In this document: one piece after another, positions 22,139 to 31,460 of the stretch
How positions within the stretch are numbered: the first letter of the stretch is position 1
How the letters are laid out: each line of letters begins with the position of its first letter
Origin: Nothopassalora personata
Lineage: Eukaryota > Ascomycota > Dothideomycetes > Mycosphaerellales > Mycosphaerellaceae
Length of the DNA stretch: 64,000 nt
Direction: 5' to 3'
Assembly: GCA_033816765.1 (NCBI GenBank)
Contig: CM066293.1
Coordinates: 2,728,001-2,792,000, forward strand
The notes under the pieces: model-generated
The model's database searches: none
What the model saw: only the letters and a program-made list of their open reading frames with translations
Told to the model about the DNA's origin: nothing
Translations under genes and position numbers: made by a program

Positions 22139-23144
22139 AACTACCAGCAAAAGGACTCGAGCTCGCACAGGCTTATTCTGACACGCTGACCTGGTGAGAC
22201 TTGTTGCAGGGTGGTCTCCACATACCTTGCCTCCTAGGCAGCCACGCAGCCTGGGCTCTGGATGGATATCCCAGAGTCGTAATACCAGCGAGGAGAACAC
22301 TTTCTCCCGAGAGCGACGCTATATAACCTGGAATAGCGTCATATAATATAGACTAAAGTCATACCGAGACCGAAATGTAGCGTCGTTGCTGCGGCAATTG
22401 GGCGTAGCGTGGTAGCGGGGTACTGCCAAGTAGCCGGCGGATCGTGACATCCCGCTGTACGGGGCTCGGGCCGCTCTCCGCTACAGCACGATCGGACTCA
22501 GATCTGAATGCACACTGCTGTATCTGCTCTTTCATCTCAAAAGGACTACACCCAGATAGACCGCGATGTGACGATCTTCTATCATCCCTACAAGCGTCGT
22601 GCGGCTGTGTTCGAAATTGAGGCGTCTCCAACCCCACGGCTGCACATTGTCGACACTTTGAGCTTTCCACTGTCTCTGCAAGGCCCATCCGCCGTCACGG
22701 ACGCGCCTCTTGATATCGCTGATGAGCAAGTAGCATTTGGCCCTCGCTCCGCTCATTCTTGGCCGCCTGGTTACATCTCGCTGCACACGCGGAAACTGTG
22801 GAGGAGAGATTTGCGTACTTGGCCTGGGCAGATCGGCTGATAGAAAGCAATCACATCGATAGTGCATGGTGCCCAGACAATATCCCTGAACTGTGTGGAT
22901 CGGACGTTCTGAATGCCTTACTGCGTGAACGTTCAAAGTAGGCTAAGGCGTTGCACAGCAACAATACGATCAATCAATGTTAGCAATGTGACCAGCTTCG
23001 CCATTCAAAGACACGCTCGCCATGTCCTCCTCTTCACGCCCTTTCATCGATTTTCATCCATTGTTCGATTCGTCCGGAGCAGGAGAAACAGGACTATGTG
23101 TGACATGGATCCGCACGAGCTGCAGTCGCTGATGTACCTGTGTT
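22139..23144. other. Intergenic, no convincing gene
   Basis: It contains the 5' leader and promoter of the Bre4-like gene, and then overlapping short frames on both strands (for example plus 22508-22840, minus 22532-22936). None resembles a known protein. Before element I inserted at 23150 this continued directly into 30597. Confidence 0.5.
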
Positions 23145-23149
23145 ATTCG
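23145..23149 (+). repeat. Target-site duplication ATTCG, left of element I
   Basis: It is identical to 30592-30596, proving that gene islands 1 and 2 were joined here before the insertion. Confidence 0.85.
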
Positions 23150-23325
23150 TGTTGTAGATAGGATATTTTGACGAGTACAAGCTTCTAGATTAAAACGATA
23201 GGGTAGATCAGTACCCCTTATAAATTGCACAAGGTATAAGACTATCTAGCTATAGAAACAGTGTGATATAGGGTGTATATACTAAGTCCTAACTAATATA
23301 GCTACTAGTTACCTAATTTATAATA
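23150..23325 (-). repeat. 3' LTR of copia I (176 bp)
   Basis: It runs TGTTGTAGATAGG to CCTAATTTATAATA on the plus strand and is the reverse complement of the copia A LTR with RIP differences. The adjoining polypurine tract is at 23326-23335. Confidence 0.85.
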
Positions 23326-23457
23326 CTCTCCCTTTAGACTAACTACTATAAAGGTAGCCTCATTAACTTAATATTACCTATATTGCTATTTTAGTCTCGA
23401 ACACCTTTACTAGCTTTAGATACTAGGTTCCTCGTTATAAGTAAGTATATACTAAGG

Positions 23458-23877
23458 TGTTATGTCTCGTTCTAGGGCTAGTCTTAAAAGAGAGATAAGT
23501 TAAGTTACGTAGCGGTATTCTTTAAAGAGGCTAAAGCGAGCTAAGCGAAGATAAATAATTAGGATAAGAGTGTATTCCAATTAGTAAGATAGTAACATAA
23601 GTTAAACGTATTAGAACTATAAGGGTTTCTAGCGTTCCTAGATATAAAGGAGACATTGCTATATCTTAGCTCTATAGTCAACTGTTCGACCGGTCGACCG
23701 GTCGTCTAGTCGTCTAGTCGCCTAGCTTCACGTGTTCGACTATATAGGTTCGCTACGGTCGCGTACGTAACCTAATTGCGTTAGAGATCTAAGCGATTAG
23801 ACCTTGTCTTCTAATTTCTATATTCCTAGCACGTATCTTACGGGACTCTCTTTCTCTCGTTTTTTAAAACCGTAACA
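23458..23877 (-). repeat. LTR N of the TGTTACGG superfamily, at a deletion junction in copia I
   Basis: 420 bp, from TGTTATGTCTCG to AAACCGTAACA, RIP-mutated, related to solo LTR E. Its flanking pentamers differ (TAAGG, TAGGC). The copia sequence on its left corresponds to about 8545 of element A and on its right to about 3370, so about 5 kb of pol is absent exactly at this LTR. Confidence 0.75.
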
Positions 23878-24732
23878 TAGGCTTACCCTTCTAGAATAGC
23901 ATTTTAGATAGTCTATCTAGGTAAACTCTATATCTCTTATATACGAGTTCTATAGAGATTAGTATAGTATCTAGCTCTAGGAAGTAAAATATATTATAAA
24001 GGAGGGGGATAGTTTCTTAACTAAGATAGTTCTTTATAACCTATTCTAGTTCTCCTTTAGTTATAAGAGATCCTTACCTAACGGCCTAAGAGAAATATAT
24101 AGGCCTAAGTCTTAGCCTAACATTTTAAAGGTCTATAAGATTATTATAGATATAGAAGGATATACGTATATTATAGACTCTATCTATAGACATTAGATTT
24201 AATATAGTAGCTACTACCCTTCCTATATATACTAGTTATATAATTGTAATAGCTACTCTAGATCTCCTATAGAGTTATCTCTAGTTACTGTTACTATTAG
24301 AGCTACGCTTCTAATTAGATAATAATATACTTAACTAGTTATTAATTGCTATAGTAATTCTCTTCCTAGAGGACTTATTACCCTTCGCCTTCTTAGCCCT
24401 ATCCTTTAGGGTCTCTTTACCCCTCTTAGACTTATTCCTAGGATTCTTCTTAGGATACTACTTATAGCAGTTCGCGTTAGTATACTTATATAAGCACTAT
24501 ATATACTACTTATTATTATCCTTAATTAGGAATGCTCTAATAAAGCTATTACTAGGCTTATAGGTAGTAGGCACTTACTCCTTCCTAAGAGTTATAAATA
24601 TTCTCTTAAGGGTAATTAATTCTAGGGGATTGTTATATCTCTATATCCTAAGCTATTTAATATAGTTTAGGCCTTTAATAAAGTATAGTCTATAGATGTC
24701 TTCTAGGAGAATAGAGGAGAATTTAAGTAGGG

Positions 24733-24979
24733 TGTTAAGATGTAGCATCTTAGGGGGAGCTAATAGTTAGGTTGTGATCTAATAGCCTAAGGCATCCACG
24801 ATAACTCAGCTTGTCGGAAGACACCTTCTCTCCCCTTTAGCTTAGATAGACATCTAACACAATTAACACATTAGTTCCTAATATATTGCTGCATGCCCTG
24901 TAGCTATTAGCCAGTTGAAGATTGATCTCTTACTCTACTCCGCTACTAACTACGTATCCTGTAAGGTCTTAACTTAACA
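24733..24979 (+). repeat. 5' LTR of copia H (247 bp)
   Basis: It starts TGTTAAGATG and ends GTCTTAACTTAACA. The last 18 bp recur at 29574-29591 as the only remnant of the 3' LTR. Confidence 0.8.
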
Positions 24980-24996
24980 GGTTATAAGCCCGGGTT
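24980..24996 (+). other. Primer-binding site of copia H (half-tRNA type)
   Basis: GGTTATAAGCCCGGGTT lies directly after the LTR. Allowing one RIP change it is complementary to the anticodon arm of initiator tRNA-Met (...GGGCTCATAACC), the internal site used by Drosophila copia. The equivalent site of copia I at 30401-30415 is almost the same. Confidence 0.6.
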
Positions 24997-25727
24997 TGTA
25001 TAGGAGTAAGAGCAACCTATATTAGTACAGGTTACTTGTATCCCTTACTATTATAGTAGAAAACATCTAGGAAGCAGAAGTCTACCCTATCTATCCTATT
25101 AAGGAGCTTAGTTTAATACTAAGTAATAGGTAATCTAGAAAAGGACTCTATACGGCTTACTATAAGCTAATACCTTAAAGACACTCTATAGGTAGAACTA
25201 CATCGAGATACTATTAAGAAGGACTTTAAGTAAGTTATTTAGAACTCTGCTAGGAGAGACAGACCTATGTCCTAGCTCCGAGACTACACCGCTCTTTCTT
25301 TACCCTACTAAGTAGGCCTTAGTATCTACACCTACGAACCTTACTATTCTACACTAAAAGCCTTAGTAGGACCTAAGCTACGACTTTGAAGCATATATAC
25401 CTTGTTTTATTATATTTAATTCATTATAGATTTATACTAAGAGAAAGGAGAAGAGAAGGGAACCAAAATCCCAATTCTTAGGAGAGACAACTAGAAGAGA
25501 TAGTTCAACCTTTAGAGATACAAGATAGAGAGCTAGTTAGCATTCTTTACAATTGATAACCTATTAGAAGTGTTATTTAACAATATTAAGGGCAAGAACC
25601 TAAAACTCTAGGAAGAGACTAAGATTAAAGAGATTCTTAATACACTAATATAGACAAAACAAAATGCAGCTTACTGCTTTAGTATCCTAAGTAGGATCAT
25701 AGAAGAAGATGAATTTAAGCTTAAGGG

Positions 25728-26100
25728 TGTTGCGGTTGGGCCTTGTCCCTCGTCACGTGGGTGGCCTAGGAAGTGTCGATCCTCGATATGTCTCTAAAGT
25801 AGTGTGAACGAGAGTTCACTACAAGGTTGCAACTTAACACAAGAGTGTTGATTTGAGTTGAGCACGAGGCTCCTATCTACTCGTAAAGAAGCGTCGTCTA
25901 TATAGTGCCATGTCTTGGCGTAACTGATCAGACTGAGCAGACTGATCACTGAGCAGACTGATCACTGAGCAGACTGATCACTGAGCAGACTGAGCGAACT
26001 GATCACTGAGCTGATCAGTCTGAGCGAAGTCGACCTGCTCAGTTTCGGTCCTTCCCGAAGAATGAGTGGCTGTGGGTTCTTCCTGAACCGAACCGTAACA
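25728..26100 (-). repeat. 3' LTR of element F (373 bp)
   Basis: Plus-strand ends are TGTTGCGGTTGGG and GAACCGTAACA. It contains tandem 16-bp units (CTGATCACTGAGCAGA) from about 25924 to 26005, and CTATATAG, a likely TATA box, on the sense strand. The polypurine tract (CCATCCCCCTCTTAG on the plus strand) adjoins it at 26101. Confidence 0.9.
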
Positions 26101-26261
26101 CCATCCCCCTCTTAGTCTAGTTCCGTCCCGGAACTTCTTACATAACCCGCTTGTCACCGTATGTTTCGAGCTGCACCCGCAATGTCTTCCTCCAAATCGT
26201 TTTCTAAAACATCTCTTCGAAGAAGGCGCTCGCCATCGATATTGAGAGAACCGGTGTTGAA

Positions 26262-26768
26262 ATGGCTCCTTGTCATCATTGCCGTGCCGCAAGGGTCCCT
26301 GCCCTCGCCGAGCGTCCGAAGTGCATCGTGTCGCCCCGTTCCGGAAAATGCTCAGAGTGTATACGCAAAGGATACTCCGATTGCGATGTGACACTTTCGG
26401 CACACGAGTGGACGAAATTTCGCGATATCCGTGACGGTCTCCAACGTGAGCTCGAGCGTGCGGAGGAGAAGGAGGTGGAGCTTCTCCATCAGCAAGCCGA
26501 GCTGGCCCAGCGTATCATACGCCAAAAGGCCAAGAAGATTTGTCTTCGCAAGCAGCTTCGCCTCGCATCCGGCAAGGCCGACGATGCCGTGGCGAAGGAG
26601 CTTGAAGAGCTTGAGGCTGAGGATCGGGAGGGGGAAGGTGCTGCTGGCGTTGAGACGACATCCTCTGGCAAGGAATTCGATCCTTGGCAGATGCCGCCTC
26701 AGGATTGGGAACAGCTGTGTGACCCTTCCTTTCCTTGGACCGTCCCTCCGCTGGCCTCCTTGTCGTAA
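26262..26768 (+). CDS. Antisense accessory protein of element F: Cys cluster plus coiled coil
   Basis: A 168-residue open frame on the strand opposite Gag, between Gag and the 3' LTR. Residues 4-45 hold CHHC, then C, then CSECIRKGYSDC, a cysteine spacing recalling fungal zinc clusters. Residues 50-115 are a Glu/Arg/Lys-rich coiled coil; the C-terminal 40 residues are acidic then Trp/Pro-rich (DPWQMPPQDWEQL). Homologous RIP-broken frames occur in chromoviruses D (41160-41732) and C (55855-56323). Upstream, an ATG at 26182 begins a Ser/Lys-rich start like that of D but in another frame; the matching frame runs to 26262 without an ATG, so a 1-base shift may have shortened the protein. Function unknown; DNA or RNA binding is a guess. 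Confidence 0.7.
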   Translation: MAPCHHCRAARVPALAERPKCIVSPRSGKCSECIRKGYSDCDVTLSAHEWTKFRDIRDGLQRELERAEEKEVELLHQQAELAQRIIRQKAKKICLRKQLRLASGKADDAVAKELEELEAEDREGEGAAGVETTSSGKEFDPWQMPPQDWEQLCDPSFPWTVPPLASLS

Positions 26769-26877
26769 GTTCTTATCCAGTAGTCGTGTTTTTGTGTCGC
26801 TGTATTGACTTCTGTGTCCTATGCCATCAAATCAAGAAGCCGCTGTTTGATGCCTTGCTGTCCTCAGGTTGTTTCTG

Positions 26878-27867
26878 CTAGGCAGATTTCGAGAAGAAGT
26901 TCTCGCATTCCTGGTATGTATTCTCTTCGCGAATCATTGCGTTGAACTCGCGGCTAACCATGTTCTTTTTCTTGCAGTTCTTTGCAAAGTGGCCTTGCTC
27001 GCCACATACGTAGCAGGTGGAACCTTTGCTCTTCAGCCCCCTTCCTGTCCTACGCTCCGTTACGTCCAATTCCATTGGATCTCCGTAACTAGGGTCCTGA
27101 CTTCTGGCCTTGAAGCCCCCTCTTCCGCCCGCGGCGGGTCTTTGGTATCCAGGCTGTACGAATCGGTCGTATCTCAAATCCTGGAGCCTTTCGTCGATTT
27201 CCTTTGCTACCTTAATCATCGCCCCTAGCGTAACGACGCTGGCGTTTCGGGATAGCTCAGCTTTGACATTGTCCTTTAGTCCGAGGTAGAATTGCGATCG
27301 CAGTGCTGCGTCGTTCCATTCCAGGTCGGCGGCATATCCTTGGAACTCTGAGGCGTATAGCGCTACAGAAGTGGTCTGTCGAAGTTGTCGGATATGTCGG
27401 TCGGCGTATACCTCCTCATTAGGTATCCCGTATAGATCATCGAGTTTCGTCTCAAACTCGTCGTAGTCGTGAAAAATTTTTCGAGTCTCCGTTTTCGGTG
27501 TTTCCCCCTCACCCTGGTTATGGAGCCAGTCCTTGAGGTATGGTCGGAATCCTCTAGCTGCTTTTCCACGTAGGAAGGATGCGGCGTACAAGACCTTGCT
27601 GGCCTCGCCTTGAAACTGGTGTGCGTTGAAGTGAAGGTACAACTGAACCTGCAGTTGAAAAGCCTCCAGTTTGTCCTTAGTCCCGTCGAACGTCTCCGGC
27701 GTGGACACCTTAGGTGCACGGTGGTGGTCCAATGGGTTCAGCATGCCCATAGGAGTGTTGTTGTTCTTGCTGCTTCCTGTAATCGACATTTCGCTCATTC
27801 GTTCCGTGATGCCAGTTGACTGTGGCTGTTGTCGTGACGGACTCCGGGTAGCGTCTCTCCCAGACAT
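26878..27867 (-). CDS. Gag polyprotein of element F
   Basis: 329 residues. A retrotransposon Gag (capsid) domain spans about residues 50-245: TFDGTKDKLEAFQLQVQLYL, then FLRGKAARGFRPYLKDWL and LRQTTSVALYASEFQGYAADLEW. An Arg/Gly-rich stretch and a CCHC zinc knuckle CYVCGEQGHFAKNC lie near residue 285. Such Gag proteins package the element RNA in virus-like particles. The frame stops at 26878 without entering protease, where an autonomous relative would continue into pol. Base use is normal. The antisense gene at 26262-26768 points toward it, and only 109 bp separates their stops. Confidence 0.9.
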   Translation of the reverse strand: MSGRDATRSPSRQQPQSTGITERMSEMSITGSSKNNNTPMGMLNPLDHHRAPKVSTPETFDGTKDKLEAFQLQVQLYLHFNAHQFQGEASKVLYAASFLRGKAARGFRPYLKDWLHNQGEGETPKTETRKIFHDYDEFETKLDDLYGIPNEEVYADRHIRQLRQTTSVALYASEFQGYAADLEWNDAALRSQFYLGLKDNVKAELSRNASVVTLGAMIKVAKEIDERLQDLRYDRFVQPGYQRPAAGGRGGFKARSQDPSYGDPMELDVTERRTGRGLKSKGSTCYVCGEQGHFAKNCKKKNMVSREFNAMIREENTYQECENFFSKSA

Positions 27868-27906
27868 ATAATCGATAGCACTCCCCGCGGCTTTTGGTGC
27901 TCAAAG

Positions 27907-28295
27907 TGTTGCGGTTGGGCCTTGTCCCTCGTCACGTGGGTGGCCTAGGAAGTGTCGATCCTCGATATGTCTCTAAAGTAGTGTGAACGAGAGTTCACTA
28001 CAAGGTTGCAACTTAACACAAGAGTGTTGATTTGAGTTGAGCACGAGGCTCCTATCTACTCGTAAAGAAGCGTCGTCTATATAGTGCCATGTCTTGGCGT
28101 AACTGATCAGACTGAGCAGACTGATCACTGAGCAGACTGATCACTGAGCAGACTGATCACTGAGCAGACTGATCACTGAGCAGACTGAGCGAACTGATCA
28201 CTGAGCTGATCAGTCTGAGCGAAGTCGACCTGCTCAGTTTCGGTCCTTCCCGAAGAATGAGTGGCTGTGGGTTCTTCCTGAACCGAACCGTAACA
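27907..28295 (-). repeat. 5' LTR of element F (389 bp)
   Basis: It is identical by eye to 25728-26100 apart from one added 16-bp unit in the tandem repeat (about 28104-28200). The near-identity indicates recent insertion or recent gene conversion. Confidence 0.9.
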
Positions 28296-28300
28296 CCGGG

Positions 28301-29255
28301 CTCTTACGAATCTAGAAAAGCTGCTAAGATATAGGTGTATCTCTAGAATAAGTATAGCTAGGTGTTGCTAACCTATATACATAAGCTTATAAAACAGTTT
28401 GTAAACTTTAAGATAAGTAAAGAGTTCACTATTAGATCTGCATAGGTACACCTAGTGTCTCTTAGAAGGAGGATTACTAATGTTAACCTAGAGGGCTAGT
28501 ACTATAGGAAAGCTAATGTAAGAATAACCTAGCTTTTAAGCTTACTACTACCTAACTACTATATAGCTAGGGATACTATTATAGCTTAGCTAAAGATGGA
28601 TTATAAAAGGACCTTAAAGATCCTTAAGGCTTAAGAGGCTAGATTAAATCCCTCTAAGGCTAAGTATAGTATAGCAGCCACCTAGGTTAGGCCCTTAGGT
28701 TAGGCAAGATCACTTTCCTACCTTCTCTATAAGAAGAACTATCTTATTAAGGACTGCCCTAGTCTCTCTAAGGCAAAGAAGGTCCTTAGATCTTATTCCT
28801 AAGCACTATCCTCCTAGAATGCAATACATATTAAGAAGTTAAGATCTCTACTACTATCTTTAAGAAGAACACTAAGAGAGAAGTCCTCTATAGAGGAACT
28901 TAAGAAAATAGTGAAGAAACTTAGCTCTAACATGCTATTACTCTAGAAGAACTAGGCCTAGTCTCCTTCCTCTAAAACAAGGAAGACTAGGAAAGGTTTC
29001 TCTACCTAAGAGCTACCTAACTTATGCAACTTATCCTAGAAGACAATGTCTAATAATAATAAGTATAATAAAGTAGCTTACTTAACTATAGAAGTCTAAG
29101 GCAAGTTCCCCTTATTAGAGTAGTTACTTAATTCTTGTGCTTTATCCTATATAACTAACTAGAACTGCCTCTTTAGATCTATAACTCCCTTAACAAAGAA
29201 GAAATAGATTAAAGTAGGAGGTAGGCATTTATTAGCTACTTATATTAGGACTACG
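28301..29255 (+). pseudogene. copia H gag C-terminus and protease start, RIP-inactivated
   Basis: The frame continues from before element F (about 25470-25727). It shows Gag helices, a zinc-knuckle-like segment near 28730-28760 and a protease start near 29130-29250 (a DSGA-like LLNSCALSYITN followed by KVGGRHLLATY). It stops abruptly at LTR G. Many TAG/TAA codons interrupt it. Confidence 0.65.
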
Positions 29256-29573
29256 TGTTACGGTCCGATCTTTCGAGAGACCATAGCCACTCATTCCGCC
29301 GGGAGGAACCGAGACTGAGCGGCTCAGACTCAGCTCAGACCGATCAGATCGGTCTGCTCAGAGTGATCAGTTACAGAGCGATCAGATTGATCAGTTACGC
29401 CAAGACATGGCACTATATAGACGACGCTTCTTTACAAGTAGATAGGAGCCTCGTGCTCAACTCATTTTAAGTATACACCATATACTGTTTGGAACCACTA
29501 CCTTCATAACTGATTGAGACATCCCTGCAAAGATCCAAGCCCGAGTTGTGATAACGTACAGCGGTTCCTAACA
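29256..29573 (+). repeat. Solo LTR G (318 bp) at a deletion junction in copia H
   Basis: From TGTTACGGTCCG to GTTCCTAACA; not RIP-mutated. It is the same family as solo LTR J (55479-55797) and shares with the F LTRs a core around CTATATAGACGACGC. Flanking pentamers differ (CTACG, TAAGG). The left flank is copia H protease and the right flank is the last 18 bp of the copia H 3' LTR. Confidence 0.85.
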
Positions 29574-29591
29574 TAAGGTCTTAACTTAACA

Positions 29592-30415
29592 TAGGGACTT
29601 ATTATCGACTAGAGAAGATATAATAAACTACTCTATCGTAGTCTTATAGTTATATACCTATACTTAAAAGTCTTTATAGTACTTTAATATATTAGGTCTT
29701 ATAGTATCTAATTTAGTATTACTAATTGCTTTTATAGTGTTATATAGATCGATTATAATAATAGGCTTATATATTGCTTTAATCAAATTATATAACTCCT
29801 TAGCTAACTTATCTATATCTCTAAAGTTTAGCCTTAATATAGAGTCTAATCTAGCTATAATTATACTATAGGCTTATATATTATCCTTATTCTAGCGCTT
29901 ATAGGCTACTATATATCCTATACTTCTAGTAATATCTTTAGGAGCTTTATTCTAGGCTATAGGTACATCTATAGTTCCTATAGTAGATATAGACCTTACT
30001 CTCTAGGTTTATATATAAGCTACCCTTCTTAGTTTATACTTTAGATTAACCTAGTCTAGGTTATAGATAATATATCTAACTAGATCCTTCTCTAGTAGTA
30101 CGCTAATTAGTATAGATTTCTATACCTAGAACTATACGCCTTTTCTAAGTACCTAATTGTCCTTAGTAGACCTTACTAGGTTACTAGAGGTATTGTTTCT
30201 AAAATCTATATCTAGTCTAGCTCTTTTAGATACTATACTACGGTAATAATACTTAGTGCCGATGTCCTATAGTAGTTCTTAAATCGATTAGTTAGTTATC
30301 CGTAAAACAAATATAGGGTCGGGTCTACTAGTAAGGTAAGCTAATCCTTAATAGAGCTTCGATAATGATTTAGGTTTTAAAATAAATAGGCAGAGGAGCA
30401 CTCGGGCTTATAACC
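29592..30415 (-). pseudogene. copia I gag (5' half) and leader, RIP-inactivated
   Basis: The reverse complement of copia A gag, continuing the piece that ends at 24732. Target duplication TAGGG of H is at 29592-29596. The primer-binding site of I lies at 30401-30415, beside the 5' LTR. Confidence 0.75.
30401..30415 (-). other. Primer-binding site of copia I (half-tRNA type)
   Basis: On the minus strand GGTTATAAGCCCGAG directly follows the 5' LTR. It is complementary, bar one RIP-type base, to the anticodon arm of initiator tRNA-Met. Confidence 0.6.
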
Positions 30416-30591
30416 TATTATAGATAGGATATTTTAACGAGTATAAGCTTCTAGATTAAAACGATAGGTTAGATTAGTAACCCTTATAAATTGCACAAGG
30501 TGTAAGACTATCTAGCTACAGAAACAGTGTAATATAGGGTGTGTGTGCCAAGTCCTAACTAATATGGCCACTAGTCACCTGATTCACAACA
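30416..30591 (-). repeat. 5' LTR of copia I (176 bp)
   Basis: It runs TATTATAGATAGG to GATTCACAACA on the plus strand and is partly RIP-mutated. The 3' end of this copy keeps unmutated CA steps. Confidence 0.85.
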
Positions 30592-30596
30592 ATTCG

Positions 30597-31460
30597 AGGT
30601 GTGGCTGCGAAATGCGCCGAAGATGCCCCTTGAGTCCATGGCCCGCGCGTCGTTCTCCGGGAGCATCTCATCACATGCAACGATTCTTCCCGCATTTTCC
30701 ATCCAACAACATCAGTCCATCATCAGATGAGACTCAAGATGCCATCACCATCACCATCACCCATCACCATCACCGCCCAGAAGAGCAGGAGATCATGGCC
30801 GACTAAATGGAGCCTGGCCACAAAAAGCAATCTAAACGGCTAAGATTTGGTTACCACCCATCGAATTTTGATGAGACAAGCTACATGGTCTCTCCAGGCT
30901 GCGGTTCAGCACTCCCAATGCACTTTGGAGGTATCGATGCGTTATGATACTGTGCAGATCATCGATATGCTGCAATTCAGTATGATATCCATGGTTGTGC
31001 TCCCGGCTCCTTGACGTTTTATGTTCAGATGCATTGCCTCAAGTTTGTTGGCGTCTCTGCTCCTCCACATCATCATGTTGCGACTTAGCTGGATCTGTGT
31101 ACCCCCAGGTTAGCGCCCTTCACTCATGCTTCACTGGACACTAGCACACGTGCGATGCCGTCTCGGCTGGATCTATAGGAGCTCTTCTAGAGGTGATATT
31201 CGCTCACATACTGTAGCTTCAAAACTGCTCCTGATTGCAGAGCCGCGCATGCCACATGTGAGCTTCTGCAAGCATCAGTCGAAGTGAGAAAATAGTTAGG
31301 GTACGCAGTCACATGGAGTTACGTCAAGCTCAGACCACCTTCGCCACTACTTCAGCGTTCCGTCATCGGCTCAGACTACTTCATCTCGACACACTCATCC
31401 AAGGCCTACGGATACCGCCTATCTCGCACGAATAGGTATCGTCGTTGCCGCGTTGTCAAC
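30597..31460. other. Intergenic, start of gene island 2
   Basis: Normal-composition DNA with no recognised gene. A CATCAC microsatellite lies at 30742-30774. It held the continuation of the region ending at 23144 before element I inserted. Confidence 0.6.
30742..30774 (+). repeat. CATCAC microsatellite
   Basis: About five and a half imperfect units of CATCAC. Confidence 0.7.

Larger units (their letters stand above)
25728..28295 (-). mobile_element. Element F: young, gag-only, ambisense LTR retrotransposon
   Basis: 2568 bp, two LTRs (373 and 389 bp) identical except for one extra 16-bp repeat unit in the second. CpA/TpG are normal and frames are open, so it escaped RIP. It encodes a Gag on the minus strand and a small cysteine-rich protein on the plus strand, with no protease, reverse transcriptase or integrase. 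It must depend on a relative for movement. Flanking pentamers (AAGGG, CCGGG) do not match, so it may have exchanged an end with another copy. It sits inside the gag of copia H. Confidence 0.85.
24733..29591 (+). mobile_element. Ty1/copia element H, pol-deleted, nested in copia I
   Basis: It is bounded by target duplication TAGGG (24728-24732 and 29592-29596). It has a 5' LTR, primer-binding site, gag (interrupted by element F at 25728-28295) and the protease start. Then LTR G replaces everything up to the last 18 bp of the 3' LTR. RIP stops are frequent. It belongs to a different copia family from I: its LTR is 247 bp with TGTTAAG...CTTAACA ends. Confidence 0.8.
23150..30591 (-). mobile_element. 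Ty1/copia element I (family of A), pol-deleted, with nested insertions
   Basis: A 7442-bp insertion bounded by 176-bp LTRs (23150-23325 and 30416-30591) and a perfect 5-bp target duplication ATTCG (23145-23149 and 30592-30596). Minus-strand gag (about 30190 down to 29600, continuing 24727 down to about 24100) matches copia A. Pol is missing: the sequence jumps, at LTR N (23458-23877), from the protease/integrase region to the 3' untranslated end. Element H (24733-29591) is inserted in gag. It is RIP-mutated like A. Confidence 0.85.

Noticed and set aside
22508..22936. Overlapping 110- and 134-residue frames on opposite strands
   Set aside because: Neither has a recognisable motif, splice-extended homology or codon bias that separates it from its shadow.
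25924..26005. CRISPR-like short repeats (16-bp units)
   Set aside because: The units are contiguous with no spacers, lie inside a eukaryotic LTR and vary by one unit between the two LTRs: a minisatellite.
30543..30806. 87-residue frame at the start of island 2
   Set aside because: It begins inside the LTR of copia I and runs through a CATCAC microsatellite.
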